In this document: positions 7,380 to 15,317 of the stretch, piece by piece
Layout: every line of letters starts with the position of its first letter
Position numbering within the stretch: the first letter of the stretch is position 1
Assembly (NCBI GenBank): GCA_037147235.1
Contig: JBAWVO010000084.1
Span: 1 to 22,438, forward strand
Direction: 5' to 3'
DNA from: JANXQG01 sp037147235
GTDB lineage: Bacteria > Planctomycetota > Planctomycetia > Pirellulales > Thermoguttaceae
DNA: 22,438 bases
Made by a program: the position numbers and the translations under genes
The notes under the pieces: model-generated
Databases searched by the model: none
Seen by the model: only the letters and a program-made list of their open reading frames with translations
Told to the model about the DNA's origin: nothing

Positions 7380-9785
7380 TCAATTCTGGCTGTTGGAAGG
7401 ATCACCCGCCCATGGAGTACTGTGCCCAAACGGCCCGGAGATCATGGGCGATCCCCCGGCGCGATACCGTTGTTGCAAACGGGGCCAGACGGTGCTGCGA
7501 TAGTCCTTGGTCGGATTTCCCTCGATCTCGCCCCCGAGGAAGAAGCGGACGTTGTCGGGTTCCGTGACGTCAAAGCCTGGCATGGGAGGCACTTCTTCAG
7601 GCTCCATGGGCTGCACGAGTTCCGGCGTGACAAGCACGATCAGTTCCGTCTCGGCGCGGCTCACATTGCGCGGGCCGAGGAGTTTGCCGATCCAAGGCCA
7701 ATCCGATGCCGTATCGCTCTTCATGGACTCATCCAATAAGCCGGCGATGGCGAGCGTCTGGCCGGCTCGCAGTTCGACCGTGGTGTGTACGGCCCGGGTG
7801 GTCAGCCCGGGTGTACCGCCGACCGATTGGCCGCCGATCTGGCTGAACTCGGGCGAAACATCGAGGCGAATGAGGTCTTTATCGAGTACATAGGGTGTAA
7901 AGCTGACGATGGCGCCATAGGCGCGGAAGTCGGTCGTAACGGCCGAGGCCCCGCCAACCCCCACGACCGTAGGCACGGCAAACTCACCGCCGGCAACGAA
8001 ATTGGCCGACTGGCCGCTGAGAGCCACCAAGGTTGGTTCGCTCAACAATCGGATGACTCCATGCTCTTCCAGATAGTGAATTCCGAAGTTCAGCTTGTCG
8101 TTATCAAATTTCCCGATGATCGAATTGCCGCTTGATGCACTGAGCAAGGATTGCAGCAAGAGCGAGCCGTTGCGGAATTGAATCGACGTTGAGAAATTGG
8201 CGCTAAAGCTGCGCCCCGCCGTACGGTTCAACTCGGCAATCTTCACCCGCAACATGACCTGGTGTACGCCGGGAACCTTGAGCATGTTCATGACGCGGTC
8301 CGACCAGTCGTATTGATTATTGTTGTTCCATCGTCCTCGGGAATTGTTGTAGCCTCGCCCCTGGGAACCGCCGCCACCCGCGCCTTCGTTCGTGCCGGGG
8401 TCATTCCGTTCGGCCTGGCCAGGCCCGGAGACCCATTTGCCCGCGGCGTCGATCTGCTCACCGCGGATGAAATTAAGGATTTCCGCCGCTTCGGCGACAT
8501 CGCGAGCTTGGCCGAGAACAATGATCCGCTGGCCGAAAGTCCGCAACCGGACTTTGCTGTTGGGGAAGAGCTTGGCAAGCTCCGCTTCCAATTGCTTCAG
8601 ACGCGGCTCCTTGTCGGCGGTATCGGGCACGACGTGTACCACGAAACTGCGCGGTTGCGAGTCGACGTTTGGATCGTTGCTTTCGCGGAACCAGACCGTC
8701 ACCTGGGTCGTTCCAAGGGCTTTTCCGATGAAGCCGATCTCGGTGGTCGAATATTGGAAGAGGTCGCAGACATTGGGGTCCACCACGGCGGTCCGTGTGA
8801 ATTCAAGCGTCGAACGCAGGAGCTGGCTTCGTCCTTTGACGACGGTTAATTCTGTTTCGCGCTTCGGGTCCATGATATTGAAGGGTATCGCCGAACCGTT
8901 GTCTTTCAAGGGAGCAACCTTTTCGTCCGCGGCCGAATTCAGACCCCGTGCTGGAACTGCGGCCGACGGTGCGGCCGGGCCAGCGGGAACGGTAGAAATG
9001 GGCGACGCAGGACCCGCCGGAATCGGCATGATCGGTTCGTTGGGAACCGGTAGTGTTTCCACGGTCGGCTTTGGCGGCAGCAGGATGGGGCCGATAGGCT
9101 GAGTTGGCTGCACCCCCCCTGAGTTCTCCTGCCATGAGGCCAGCTTTGCCGGGAGAACCGATGTCCCACGGTCCTTGCCCACGGCCACTGACGGATTCGG
9201 ATTCTTTCGTACAGGAACTGCGGCCGACGGTGCGGTTGGGCCAACGGGAACCGTAGAAATGGGCGACGCAATACCAGCCGGAACCGGCACGATGGGTCTG
9301 CTGAGAACGGGTGGTATCTTCACGGGCGGCTTGAGCAACAGCACAGCGGGAACACTTGGCCGAATGGGTTGCGCTGACCGGAGATTCTCCTCCTGCCACA
9401 GGGCTAACTGGCTTGCTGATAGAGCGAATGACCGACGGTCCTCACCTACAGCCGACGGTGCGGCTTGGCCAACGGGAACCGTAGGAATAGGCGATGCAAT
9501 ACCGGCCGGAACCGGCACGATGGGTATGCTGGGAACGGGCGGCTTGAGCAGCACAGCGGGAACACTTGGCCGAATGGGTTGCGCTGACCGGAGATCCGCC
9601 TCCTGCCACAGGGCTAACTGGCTTGCCGACAGAGCGAATGACCGACCATTTTGATCCGTGCCGGCCTCGGAGGTCACGGCGACTCTTCCGCCCTTATCCT
9701 GGGCGGATGTTGGTCCCTCGGCGATGACCCTTGATGAACCGGCATAAAGAGCCAGGATCAGAAGAATCGAGGTTATTTTTGTCAT
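7380..9785 (-). CDS. Tad/type II-like secretin (CpaC/RcpA family) with Pro-rich N-terminal repeats
   Basis: The product has 801 residues. The ATG at 9785 gives a signal peptide (MTKITSILLILALYAGSSR). Residues 49-277 hold three tandem copies of a Pro/Ala/Val-rich unit of about 70 residues (SQLALWQE, QPIRPSVPAVLL, PIVPVPAGIASPISTVPVG). Residues 310-388 match the pilus-type secretin N domain (TELTVVKGRSQLLR, VWFRESNDP). Residues about 395-445 form a BON-like fold (VRLRTFGQRIIVLGQA). A Gly/Asn linker follows, and the secretin channel domain spans about 500-725 (GVHQVMLRVKIAELNR, LLSEPTLVALSGQ, AGQTLAIAGLL, ELIVLVTPELVQP). The PPMPGF tail is a planctomycete-type ending. It forms the outer-membrane pore for Tad pili. 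No ATPase, TadB/C or prepilin gene is in the window. The repeats are unusual for the family. Confidence 0.9.
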   Translation of the reverse strand: MTKITSILLILALYAGSSRVIAEGPTSAQDKGGRVAVTSEAGTDQNGRSFALSASQLALWQEADLRSAQPIRPSVPAVLLKPPVPSIPIVPVPAGIASPIPTVPVGQAAPSAVGEDRRSFALSASQLALWQEENLRSAQPIRPSVPAVLLLKPPVKIPPVLSRPIVPVPAGIASPISTVPVGPTAPSAAVPVRKNPNPSVAVGKDRGTSVLPAKLASWQENSGGVQPTQPIGPILLPPKPTVETLPVPNEPIMPIPAGPASPISTVPAGPAAPSAAVPARGLNSAADEKVAPLKDNGSAIPFNIMDPKRETELTVVKGRSQLLRSTLEFTRTAVVDPNVCDLFQYSTTEIGFIGKALGTTQVTVWFRESNDPNVDSQPRSFVVHVVPDTADKEPRLKQLEAELAKLFPNSKVRLRTFGQRIIVLGQARDVAEAAEILNFIRGEQIDAAGKWVSGPGQAERNDPGTNEGAGGGGSQGRGYNNSRGRWNNNNQYDWSDRVMNMLKVPGVHQVMLRVKIAELNRTAGRSFSANFSTSIQFRNGSLLLQSLLSASSGNSIIGKFDNDKLNFGIHYLEEHGVIRLLSEPTLVALSGQSANFVAGGEFAVPTVVGVGGASAVTTDFRAYGAIVSFTPYVLDKDLIRLDVSPEFSQIGGQSVGGTPGLTTRAVHTTVELRAGQTLAIAGLLDESMKSDTASDWPWIGKLLGPRNVSRAETELIVLVTPELVQPMEPEEVPPMPGFDVTEPDNVRFFLGGEIEGNPTKDYRSTVWPRLQQRYRAGGSPMISGPFGHSTPWAGDPSNSQN

Positions 9786-9970
9786 AATTCGCCCCAACCG
9801 TGTGGGTATAACCGACGATGGTTTATGATTTCCGTCCAATTTCGCGAACAAGCGCAACCGATCTGGCTGCTTACTCAAACCAGAAATTAGTATCGACGTG
9901 GGGGAATGGCATCATTAGCTAAACTTTAACGCCTGTAGCGGTTGTGTCGTGCAGTCCACCACTATGGCGA

Positions 9971-10378
9971 CTAGTATTTATGTCCCGAGAAGGGGCTTTT
10001 GTCCTCAGTGGGATCGAGTTTCCAACTTTCGGGAATTGGATTGAGATCCGGATAGCGCCAGGGGCTAGCATATTGGGTTAGGGTCTGCTGGCTATAAATG
10101 CCTGGCCAGAAATAGGTCGATTGCGACGGAACTGGATATTTGTAACTTCCTTGACAGGAACAGTTTCCGTCTTCGCCACATCCGCAGCCGACACCTCCTT
10201 GGCCGGAAAAGCCTCCGCGATGGAGAGTTCCGCTCCCGCAGATGCGGTGCCTAAACGGTGCCCCCTTGAAGACGTCTGCTTCCGTATGTTGAGGAATCGG
10301 CATAAGATCCTGTGCCGAAGACTGGGTCGCGATGACCATTCCCCCCGTCACGAACAAGAAAACAACAAACACGCGCAT
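9971..10378 (-). CDS. Small exported Cys-rich protein of unknown function
   Basis: The product has 135 residues. The start is secured by AAGGAGG 7 bp upstream of the ATG. The N-terminus is a signal peptide (MRVFVVFLFVTGGMVIA, cleavage near SSAQ at 20-23). A Gly/Cys segment follows at residues 47-75 with five Cys (47, 65, 67, 73, 75; GCGCGEDGNCSC). The C-terminal half is aromatic and Pro-rich (YKYPVPSQSTYFWPGIYSQQ, ASPWRYPDLNP). I recall similar short proteins near Tad secretins in planctomycetes, but cannot check this. It lies 185 bp upstream of the secretin start in the same direction and may be co-expressed. The Cys pairs suggest disulfides or metal binding in the periplasm. Function is unknown. 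Confidence 0.72.
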   Translation of the reverse strand: MRVFVVFLFVTGGMVIATQSSAQDLMPIPQHTEADVFKGAPFRHRICGSGTLHRGGFSGQGGVGCGCGEDGNCSCQGSYKYPVPSQSTYFWPGIYSQQTLTQYASPWRYPDLNPIPESWKLDPTEDKSPFSGHKY

Positions 10379-10513
10379 TGCAAACCCTCCTTGTCAAAGC
10401 AAGTCCGGAACAATCCATACGATTAGTAAGATCGGCAAAGTCGTAGGGTTCCGCTTGAGCCAAAAGGGCATTGTTGGCAAGACGGCAACATGCTGGCAGT
10501 GCTAGCAGCCTGG

Positions 10514-10619
10514 GTTCGGCGCGGGTCTCCTGACCCTGCCGAAACGCCCGACCGAAGGTCTCCCGGTAAATTGGAGACCTTCGGTCGGCGGCGTGGCTCG
10601 GTCGGAGACCGGCCACAAC
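10514..10619 (+). repeat. Structured dispersed repeat, copy 2 (about 106 bp)
   Basis: This is the second copy of the repeat at 5631-5736. Here the inner stem is perfect over 15 bp: CGACCGAAGGTCTCC against GGAGACCTTCGGTCG around CGGTAAATT. The upstream flank (AACATGCTGGCAGTGCTAGC, from about 10488) resembles the flank of copy 1. It lies in the gene-free stretch 10379-10794, upstream of the small exported protein gene. Confidence 0.85.
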
Positions 10620-10634
10620 GAGGTTTTTCGACTA

Positions 10635-10753
10635 CTGGGGTATCCCCTTGACTGGCGTGAGCACTATCCCTTGTGTCGGAAAGTGTACGGGGGTAATCTT
10701 CCATTGCCGTGCATACTATATATTGTGGTCACGCCAGCCAAGGGGATACCCCA
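10635..10753. mobile_element. MITE-like element, 25-bp terminal inverted repeats and 10-bp flanking direct repeat
   Basis: The left arm 10636-10660 (TGGGGTATCCCCTTG, A, CTGGCGTGA) and the right arm 10729-10753 are inverted repeats matching at 24 of 25 positions. Both sides carry the direct repeat TTTTCGACTA (10625-10634 and 10754-10763), as expected of a target-site duplication. One extra C at 10635 lies between the left duplication and the left arm. The 68-bp interior has no reading frame of note. This fits a non-autonomous transposable element; the mobilising transposase is not identified. The element may also act as a hairpin terminator for the gene ending at 10795. Confidence 0.75.
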
Positions 10754-10794
10754 TTTTCGACTAAATCGACAAACCGCAAGCGGGATGGGGTCGC

Positions 10795-12741
10795 TCAAGG
10801 ACTTGAGTTTTTCGTACTTTTTGGCGTGCGGCGATACGGCTTGCCCATCTGATATAGCTTGTGACGTTCCTGAATTTCCTCGACCCGCTTTTCCGCGCCG
10901 TTGGCGGTGGCCATTTCGAGCGCGGTTTGGGCATTCTGGACGGCCGCCGCAAAATTGCCTATCTCGGCATAGGCGGCGGCTAAGGTATCGAAAGCCAAGG
11001 GATCCTTTCCTCCGGTAAGTTCGACCAGTTTCAGCGCAACCAGGACCGCTTCTTTGCCATCGCGAACCGAGGCATCCGGCGAAGTGGCCAGCAGCCCAGC
11101 GATCTGACCACGCATCACGATATTTCTGGGTTCGGCTTCCATTGCATACCGCCAACACGCCAGTGCCTCGCGATCTTTGCCCTGACTTAGCAGCATCCAA
11201 GCAAGACCGTTGTTTGCGCTCGTCGATTTCTCGTTCACAGCCAGTACAGCGCGGTATTTTGTGACGGCATCCTCAATTCGTCCCAACGCTCCCAGCGATT
11301 GAGCGTAGGAATAGAGAGTATCCTCGTCATCCGCACTGATTGCATAGGCCTTTTCAAACTGTTGGATCGCCTCCTCATGTCGATTGGCAAAAGCTAGCGT
11401 CAGCCCGAGATTGTAATGAGCCACGAGGTTTGGGTACATCAGATCGCGACCCCAGAGGGTTTCGCTGTCGTGCCAATAACCTGTCTGTTGCCAGGCGGCA
11501 ACCGCCAATGCGGCGACCATTCCAGCGGCTGAAAACGCCAAGAGGAAATGCTTTATAACATAGGCACCTTGCTTGCATCCGCTAACCCTCCGAACTGTGG
11601 CCTCAGCGCGTGCAGCGAGGAAATCGATCAGATCGATCACGGCCCAAACCAACCCGAATACCAGGCCAATCTGCGGTAGATAGGTGTAACGATCGGCCAT
11701 TTTCTGTCCGCCGACCTGAAGTAGGCCAATCACCGGGACAAGCATTCCCAGATACCATAGCCAACCGACGAGTAAGTAGGGCACCTGTCGCCTCCCGAGA
11801 AACACACCAGCCGATACCGCAGCCAGGATCGCGGCCGCCGCGCAGGCCGTGTCGGCCGAAATGCCTTCGCTGGGATGCGGATAAAGGACCGCCAGCCCGC
11901 TGGGCCAAAAAAAACAGCCCAGGTAACTTACGTAGGCCACCAGGGCATTGGAAATACGAGACAACCACGAAACCGATTCCAGCGACCGGATGGCATTGAC
12001 CTGGGTATGGACGGTCAGCGCGGAAGCGGCCGCCGAAAGTAGCAGCAGGGGAATCTTCTCGATGAGTACCTGGGGTGCTTGCCAGCGTCGCAGCGGCCAG
12101 TAATCCAACAAGAGCAAAACTAGCGGCAAGGTCACCAGCATCGGTTTTGCCAATAACCCCAATAAATAAAGCAAGCAGACGATTGCATATCGGCCCGAGG
12201 ACGCAGGCAGGATGCCTGTGCTACCGGCACGAACGTAACGCACATAGGCCCCGAGCGTCAGAACGAAAAAGAGTCCGCTGAGAACATCCTTTCGTTCCGA
12301 GATCCAGGCCACCGATTCGACCCGCAGTGGATGGATGGCAAACAGGGCAGCCACCAGGGCACTGGGCCAGAGGCGGCCGGTCATCTGCCGCACGAGCAGG
12401 AACAGCAGCACTGCAGTGATCGCATGGAGGAAAACATTCATTCCATGGTGGCCGCCGGCCGCCTGTAGCCCGAATAATTGGCAATCGAGCATGTGCGAAT
12501 AGGTCGAAAGCGGGTGGTAGGTATACGCATGCCAGTGGATGGCATAGTAGAACAGGCCATGCCACGTGAATCCGTGATGAATATACTCGTTCTCGTAGAC
12601 GTAGTGATCGTCGTCGAAATTGACGAAATCGTGGCCTCCCGTCTGGCAGAAAACGAGAGCCACCGCAAGACATAGCAGCCCGCAGACCATTCCGACTACT
12701 AGGCGGCTTCCCCGGGGAGAATTTTCACAAGTTTTCGCCAT
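10795..12741 (-). CDS. TMTC-like integral membrane protein: GT-C-type glycosyltransferase domain plus C-terminal TPRs
   Basis: The product has 648 residues. After a first membrane helix (residues 15-32) comes an acidic motif in the first extracytoplasmic loop (FVNFDDDHYVYEN, DDD at 43-45), typical of GT-C-fold sugar transferases. About ten further hydrophobic helices run to about residue 420. The pattern HPLRVESVAWISERKDVLSG (137-156) is a hallmark of TMTC/DUF1736-type proteins. Residues about 437-630 are TPR units (AHYNLGLTLAFANRHEEAI and following). Eukaryotic TMTC proteins are O-mannosyltransferases using lipid-linked sugar; the bacterial role is inferred to be protein or glycan glycosylation at the membrane. 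It starts 12 bp after the epimerase stop, so one transcript with the sugar-nucleotide genes is likely. A short palindromic repeat interrupts the loop near residues 173-182. Confidence 0.83.
   Translation of the reverse strand: MAKTCENSPRGSRLVVGMVCGLLCLAVALVFCQTGGHDFVNFDDDHYVYENEYIHHGFTWHGLFYYAIHWHAYTYHPLSTYSHMLDCQLFGLQAAGGHHGMNVFLHAITAVLLFLLVRQMTGRLWPSALVAALFAIHPLRVESVAWISERKDVLSGLFFVLTLGAYVRYVRAGSTGILPASSGRYAIVCLLYLLGLLAKPMLVTLPLVLLLLDYWPLRRWQAPQVLIEKIPLLLLSAAASALTVHTQVNAIRSLESVSWLSRISNALVAYVSYLGCFFWPSGLAVLYPHPSEGISADTACAAAAILAAVSAGVFLGRRQVPYLLVGWLWYLGMLVPVIGLLQVGGQKMADRYTYLPQIGLVFGLVWAVIDLIDFLAARAEATVRRVSGCKQGAYVIKHFLLAFSAAGMVAALAVAAWQQTGYWHDSETLWGRDLMYPNLVAHYNLGLTLAFANRHEEAIQQFEKAYAISADDEDTLYSYAQSLGALGRIEDAVTKYRAVLAVNEKSTSANNGLAWMLLSQGKDREALACWRYAMEAEPRNIVMRGQIAGLLATSPDASVRDGKEAVLVALKLVELTGGKDPLAFDTLAAAYAEIGNFAAAVQNAQTALEMATANGAEKRVEEIQERHKLYQMGKPYRRTPKSTKNSSP
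12204..12218. repeat. REP-like palindrome inside the TMTC-like coding sequence
   Basis: CAGGCA-GGA-TGCCTG is a 6-bp-arm palindrome at 12204-12218, read by the gene as part of STGILPASS, between two membrane helices. Peptides of the TGILPAS type recur in planctomycete proteins in my recollection and reflect a dispersed palindromic DNA repeat that stays in frame. That recollection is not checked. Confidence 0.5.
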
Positions 12742-12753
12742 GGGAATTCCGTG

Positions 12754-13761
12754 CTACTTATAATACGCTCGATACCAGTCGATGAATCTGGCAATCCCCT
12801 CTTTCAGCGGCGTGCATGGGCGAAAACCGGTATCGCGCACGAGGTCGTCCACGTCGGCATACGTCTCGGGCACATCGCCGGGCTGCATGGGCAGGAAATT
12901 CTTCGCGGCCGTACGACCGAGACACTGCTCGACCAAGGAGATCATCTCCATCAGCTCGACCGGCTGATTGTTGCCGATGTTGTAGACCCGATAAGGTGCG
13001 TTGCTCGTGCCGGGATCGGGCCGGGCACTGCTCCATTGCGGATCAGGCTGCGGGATACGGTCCAATACGCGGAGTACGCCCTCGACGATGTCGTCGATGT
13101 AGGTGAAGTCCCGCCGCATCTGGCCATGATTGAAAACGTCGATCGGCCGACCGGCGAGAATGGCCCGGGTAAAGAGGAATAAAGCCATGTCAGGCCGGCC
13201 CCACGGACCGTAGACCGTAAAGAACCGGAGCCCAGTGGTCGGCAGACGGAAGAGATGGCTGTAGGTATGGGCCATCAACTCATTGGCTTTTTTCGTGGCC
13301 GCATACAGGCTCACGGGATGATCGACGTTCTGATGGACCGAGAACGGCATCTGGGTATTGGCCCCATAGACCGAGCTTGACGAGGCATAGACCAGATGCT
13401 TGACGCCCGAGTGCCGGCAGCCCTCCAGAATGTTCGTAAAACCGAGCAGATTGCTGTTGATGTAAACGCCTGGGTTTTCCAGCGAATAACGGACTCCAGC
13501 CTGGGCAGCCAGATTGACGACCGCGTCGAATCGCTCGCTTTCAAACAGTTGGGCGAGTGGCTCGCGGTCGGCCAGATCGAGCTTCACGAAACGAAACCCC
13601 GGTTCAACCTCCAACTGCTTGAGGCGATCCAGCTTCAACTGAACCGAGTAATAGTCGTTGACGTTATCCAGGCCGACAACCGTGTCGCCTCGGGCCAACA
13701 GACGCCGGGTTGTGTGAAACCCAATAAACCCGGCAGTGCCGGTAAGAAGAATTTTGCTCAT
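12754..13761 (-). CDS. UDP-glucuronate 4-epimerase family (extended SDR)
   Basis: The 335-residue product is an extended short-chain dehydrogenase/reductase. It has the NAD-binding GTAGFIG (8-14), the active-site Ser stretch ASSSSVYG (126-133), and the catalytic Tyr153 and Lys157 (YAATK). DNVNDYYSVQLK (32-43) and TVYGPWGRPDMALF are typical of UDP-glucuronate 4-epimerases, which turn UDP-GlcA into UDP-GalA. It starts 3 bp after the dehydrogenase stop codon. That enzyme supplies a UDP-uronate, so the two act in sequence. Because the dehydrogenase looks GlcNAc-type, the substrate here could instead be UDP-GlcNAcA. The enzyme acts in the cytoplasm and its product goes to surface polysaccharide. 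Confidence 0.9.
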   Translation of the reverse strand: MSKILLTGTAGFIGFHTTRRLLARGDTVVGLDNVNDYYSVQLKLDRLKQLEVEPGFRFVKLDLADREPLAQLFESERFDAVVNLAAQAGVRYSLENPGVYINSNLLGFTNILEGCRHSGVKHLVYASSSSVYGANTQMPFSVHQNVDHPVSLYAATKKANELMAHTYSHLFRLPTTGLRFFTVYGPWGRPDMALFLFTRAILAGRPIDVFNHGQMRRDFTYIDDIVEGVLRVLDRIPQPDPQWSSARPDPGTSNAPYRVYNIGNNQPVELMEMISLVEQCLGRTAAKNFLPMQPGDVPETYADVDDLVRDTGFRPCTPLKEGIARFIDWYRAYYK

Positions 13762-13764
13762 AGA

Positions 13765-15087
13765 TTACGCCTTGACGATCTTTTCCCGGTGGTTCACTAC
13801 CTTTTTCGTTGCATTCCGCGTATCGATGACCAGGCGGGCATGCTCGACGATGAAGTCATAGTCGTAGGCCGAGTGATCGGTGGCAATCAGCACGGCATCC
13901 TGGGCGGCCAGGTAATCGGGCGTGATCGGGCAACTTATCATGTCGGGCACATTGTAGTGCCGCATCTTCGGAAGGCTTGGCACATGCGGGTCGTTGTAGG
14001 TGAGCACGGCACCGCCGGCCAGCAACATTTCCATGAGCTTGAACGACGGGCTTTCCCGCGGATCGTCGACATCTTTCTTATAGGCCACGCCCAGCAGGCC
14101 GATCTTGCTGCCACGTAACGGCTTGCTGGAATTGTTCAATGCCTCGACGAGCCGGTGAATCACATACTCCGGCATGCTGGTATTGATCTCGCCGGCTAGT
14201 TCAATGAAGCGGGTCGTCATGCCATTCCGCCGGGCTAGCCAGGTGAGATAGAACGGATCAATGGGGATGCAGTGCCCCCCCAAACCGGGGCCAGGATAAA
14301 ATGCCTGGAATCCGAACGGCTTGGTCCGGGCAGCGTCGATCACCTCCCAAACGTCGATGCCGATCCGCATGAAGAGCATCTTCAACTCGTTGACCAAGGC
14401 GATGTTGACCGAGCGGTAGGTGTTTTCTAGTATCTTGCTCGCCTCCGCAATTTCGCAACTCGATACCGGCACAACCTGCGCCATGGCTTGGCCATAGAGC
14501 AGTTCAGCCAACCGACCGCTGGCAGCATCGATTCCGCCAACGACTTTGGGAATCCGCTCGGCGGTGAAGTTGGGATTGCCTGGATCCTCCCGCTCGGGAC
14601 TGAAGGCTAGGAAGAAATCTCGGCCCGCTTGCAGGCCACGCTTTTGCAGGATCGGCAGTACGACTTCCCGCGTAGTACCGGGATAAGTCGTACTCTCCAG
14701 AACCACGAGTTGTCCGGGCCGCAGGGTGGCGGCGATCTGGTCAACCGTCTGCTCAATATAGGTCAGGTCTGGATCGCGGGTTTCGTTCAGCGGCGTGGGC
14801 ACGCAGATCAGCAAGGCATCCGCCTCGCCCAACCGCCGCATGTCAGCCGTGGGCACAAAACTGCCGTCGGCCACACACCGGCCGATCCATTCGGCGGGTA
14901 TATGCTTGATGTAGCTGCGACCGGCCAGAAGCTGATTGACCTTGCCCTGATCGACATCAAATCCCATCGTGCGGAATCCGGCCGCGATAAAAGCCCGGAT
15001 CAGCGGCAGGCCGACGTAACCCAATCCGATGACGCCGACTTTGGCCGTTTTATTTTGGATTGCCTGTTCGAGAGAGGAAATACACAT
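13765..15087 (-). CDS. Nucleotide-sugar 6-dehydrogenase (WbpA/WecC type)
   Basis: The 440-residue product oxidises the C6 of a UDP-sugar to the uronate with two NAD+. Visible features are the Rossmann motif GVIGLGYVGLP (18-28), ESTTYPGTT (131-139), AFSPERE (161-167) and the catalytic Cys273 in PGPGLGGHCIPIDP. The C-terminal domain has LGVAYKKDVDDPRESPS. PGPGLGGHCIPIDP and the overall length favour the UDP-N-acetylglucosamine/UDP-N-acetylmannosamine branch over plain UDP-glucose dehydrogenase. It is the first gene of the minus-strand set that continues with the epimerase and the TMTC-like protein. The likely pathway is acidic exopolysaccharide or O-antigen precursor synthesis. A TATAAT box lies 63 bp upstream. 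The exact substrate is not decided by sequence. Confidence 0.9.
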   Translation of the reverse strand: MCISSLEQAIQNKTAKVGVIGLGYVGLPLIRAFIAAGFRTMGFDVDQGKVNQLLAGRSYIKHIPAEWIGRCVADGSFVPTADMRRLGEADALLICVPTPLNETRDPDLTYIEQTVDQIAATLRPGQLVVLESTTYPGTTREVVLPILQKRGLQAGRDFFLAFSPEREDPGNPNFTAERIPKVVGGIDAASGRLAELLYGQAMAQVVPVSSCEIAEASKILENTYRSVNIALVNELKMLFMRIGIDVWEVIDAARTKPFGFQAFYPGPGLGGHCIPIDPFYLTWLARRNGMTTRFIELAGEINTSMPEYVIHRLVEALNNSSKPLRGSKIGLLGVAYKKDVDDPRESPSFKLMEMLLAGGAVLTYNDPHVPSLPKMRHYNVPDMISCPITPDYLAAQDAVLIATDHSAYDYDFIVEHARLVIDTRNATKKVVNHREKIVKA

Positions 15088-15149
15088 GGAGGATAATCCC
15101 TTTGGTAATTGATGACGGAAAGGCCGAACGCAAACACGACTTTCACGCC

Positions 15150-15155
15150 ATTATA
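15150..15155 (-). promoter_or_regulatory. Putative -10 box of the sugar-nucleotide operon
   Basis: The minus strand reads TATAAT at 15155-15150, 63 bp upstream of the dehydrogenase ATG at 15087. No good -35 match is seen at 16-18 bp, so this promoter may need an activator or may be a chance match. Confidence 0.4.
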
Positions 15156-15208
15156 GTTTGCCGGGGACGGTGGGAATAGCACGGGTCTGCGAAAATCGGC
15201 GAGGTATC

Positions 15209-15237
15209 TTGCGACTCACACACGTCCTAGTTAAAAT
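15209..15237 (+). promoter_or_regulatory. Putative sigma70-type promoter of the hydrolase-phosphatase-ovoA genes
   Basis: TTGCGA (15209-15214) and TAAAAT (15232-15237) are separated by 17 bp, matching consensus at 4/6 and 5/6 positions. The distance to the ATG at 15318 is 80 bp. It lies in the 230-bp divergent region, back to back with the minus-strand promoter. Confidence 0.45.
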
Positions 15238-15317
15238 AGGGGATGTTTACTGCCCGGAGCGTGTCCAGGCAGGCGTTCAATAGGAAAAGGTTGGTTCGTA
15301 GCTGAAAGAGGCTGAAC

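Noticed and set aside
8262..8849. Plus-strand frames antisense to the secretin
   Set aside because: These are shadows of a clearly supported secretin gene and have no family features.
10664..11200. 178-codon minus-strand frame overlapping the MITE-like element and the TMTC-like gene
   Set aside because: It is out of frame with the TPR region, rich in Arg/Gly/Ser without pattern, and crosses the inverted repeats.
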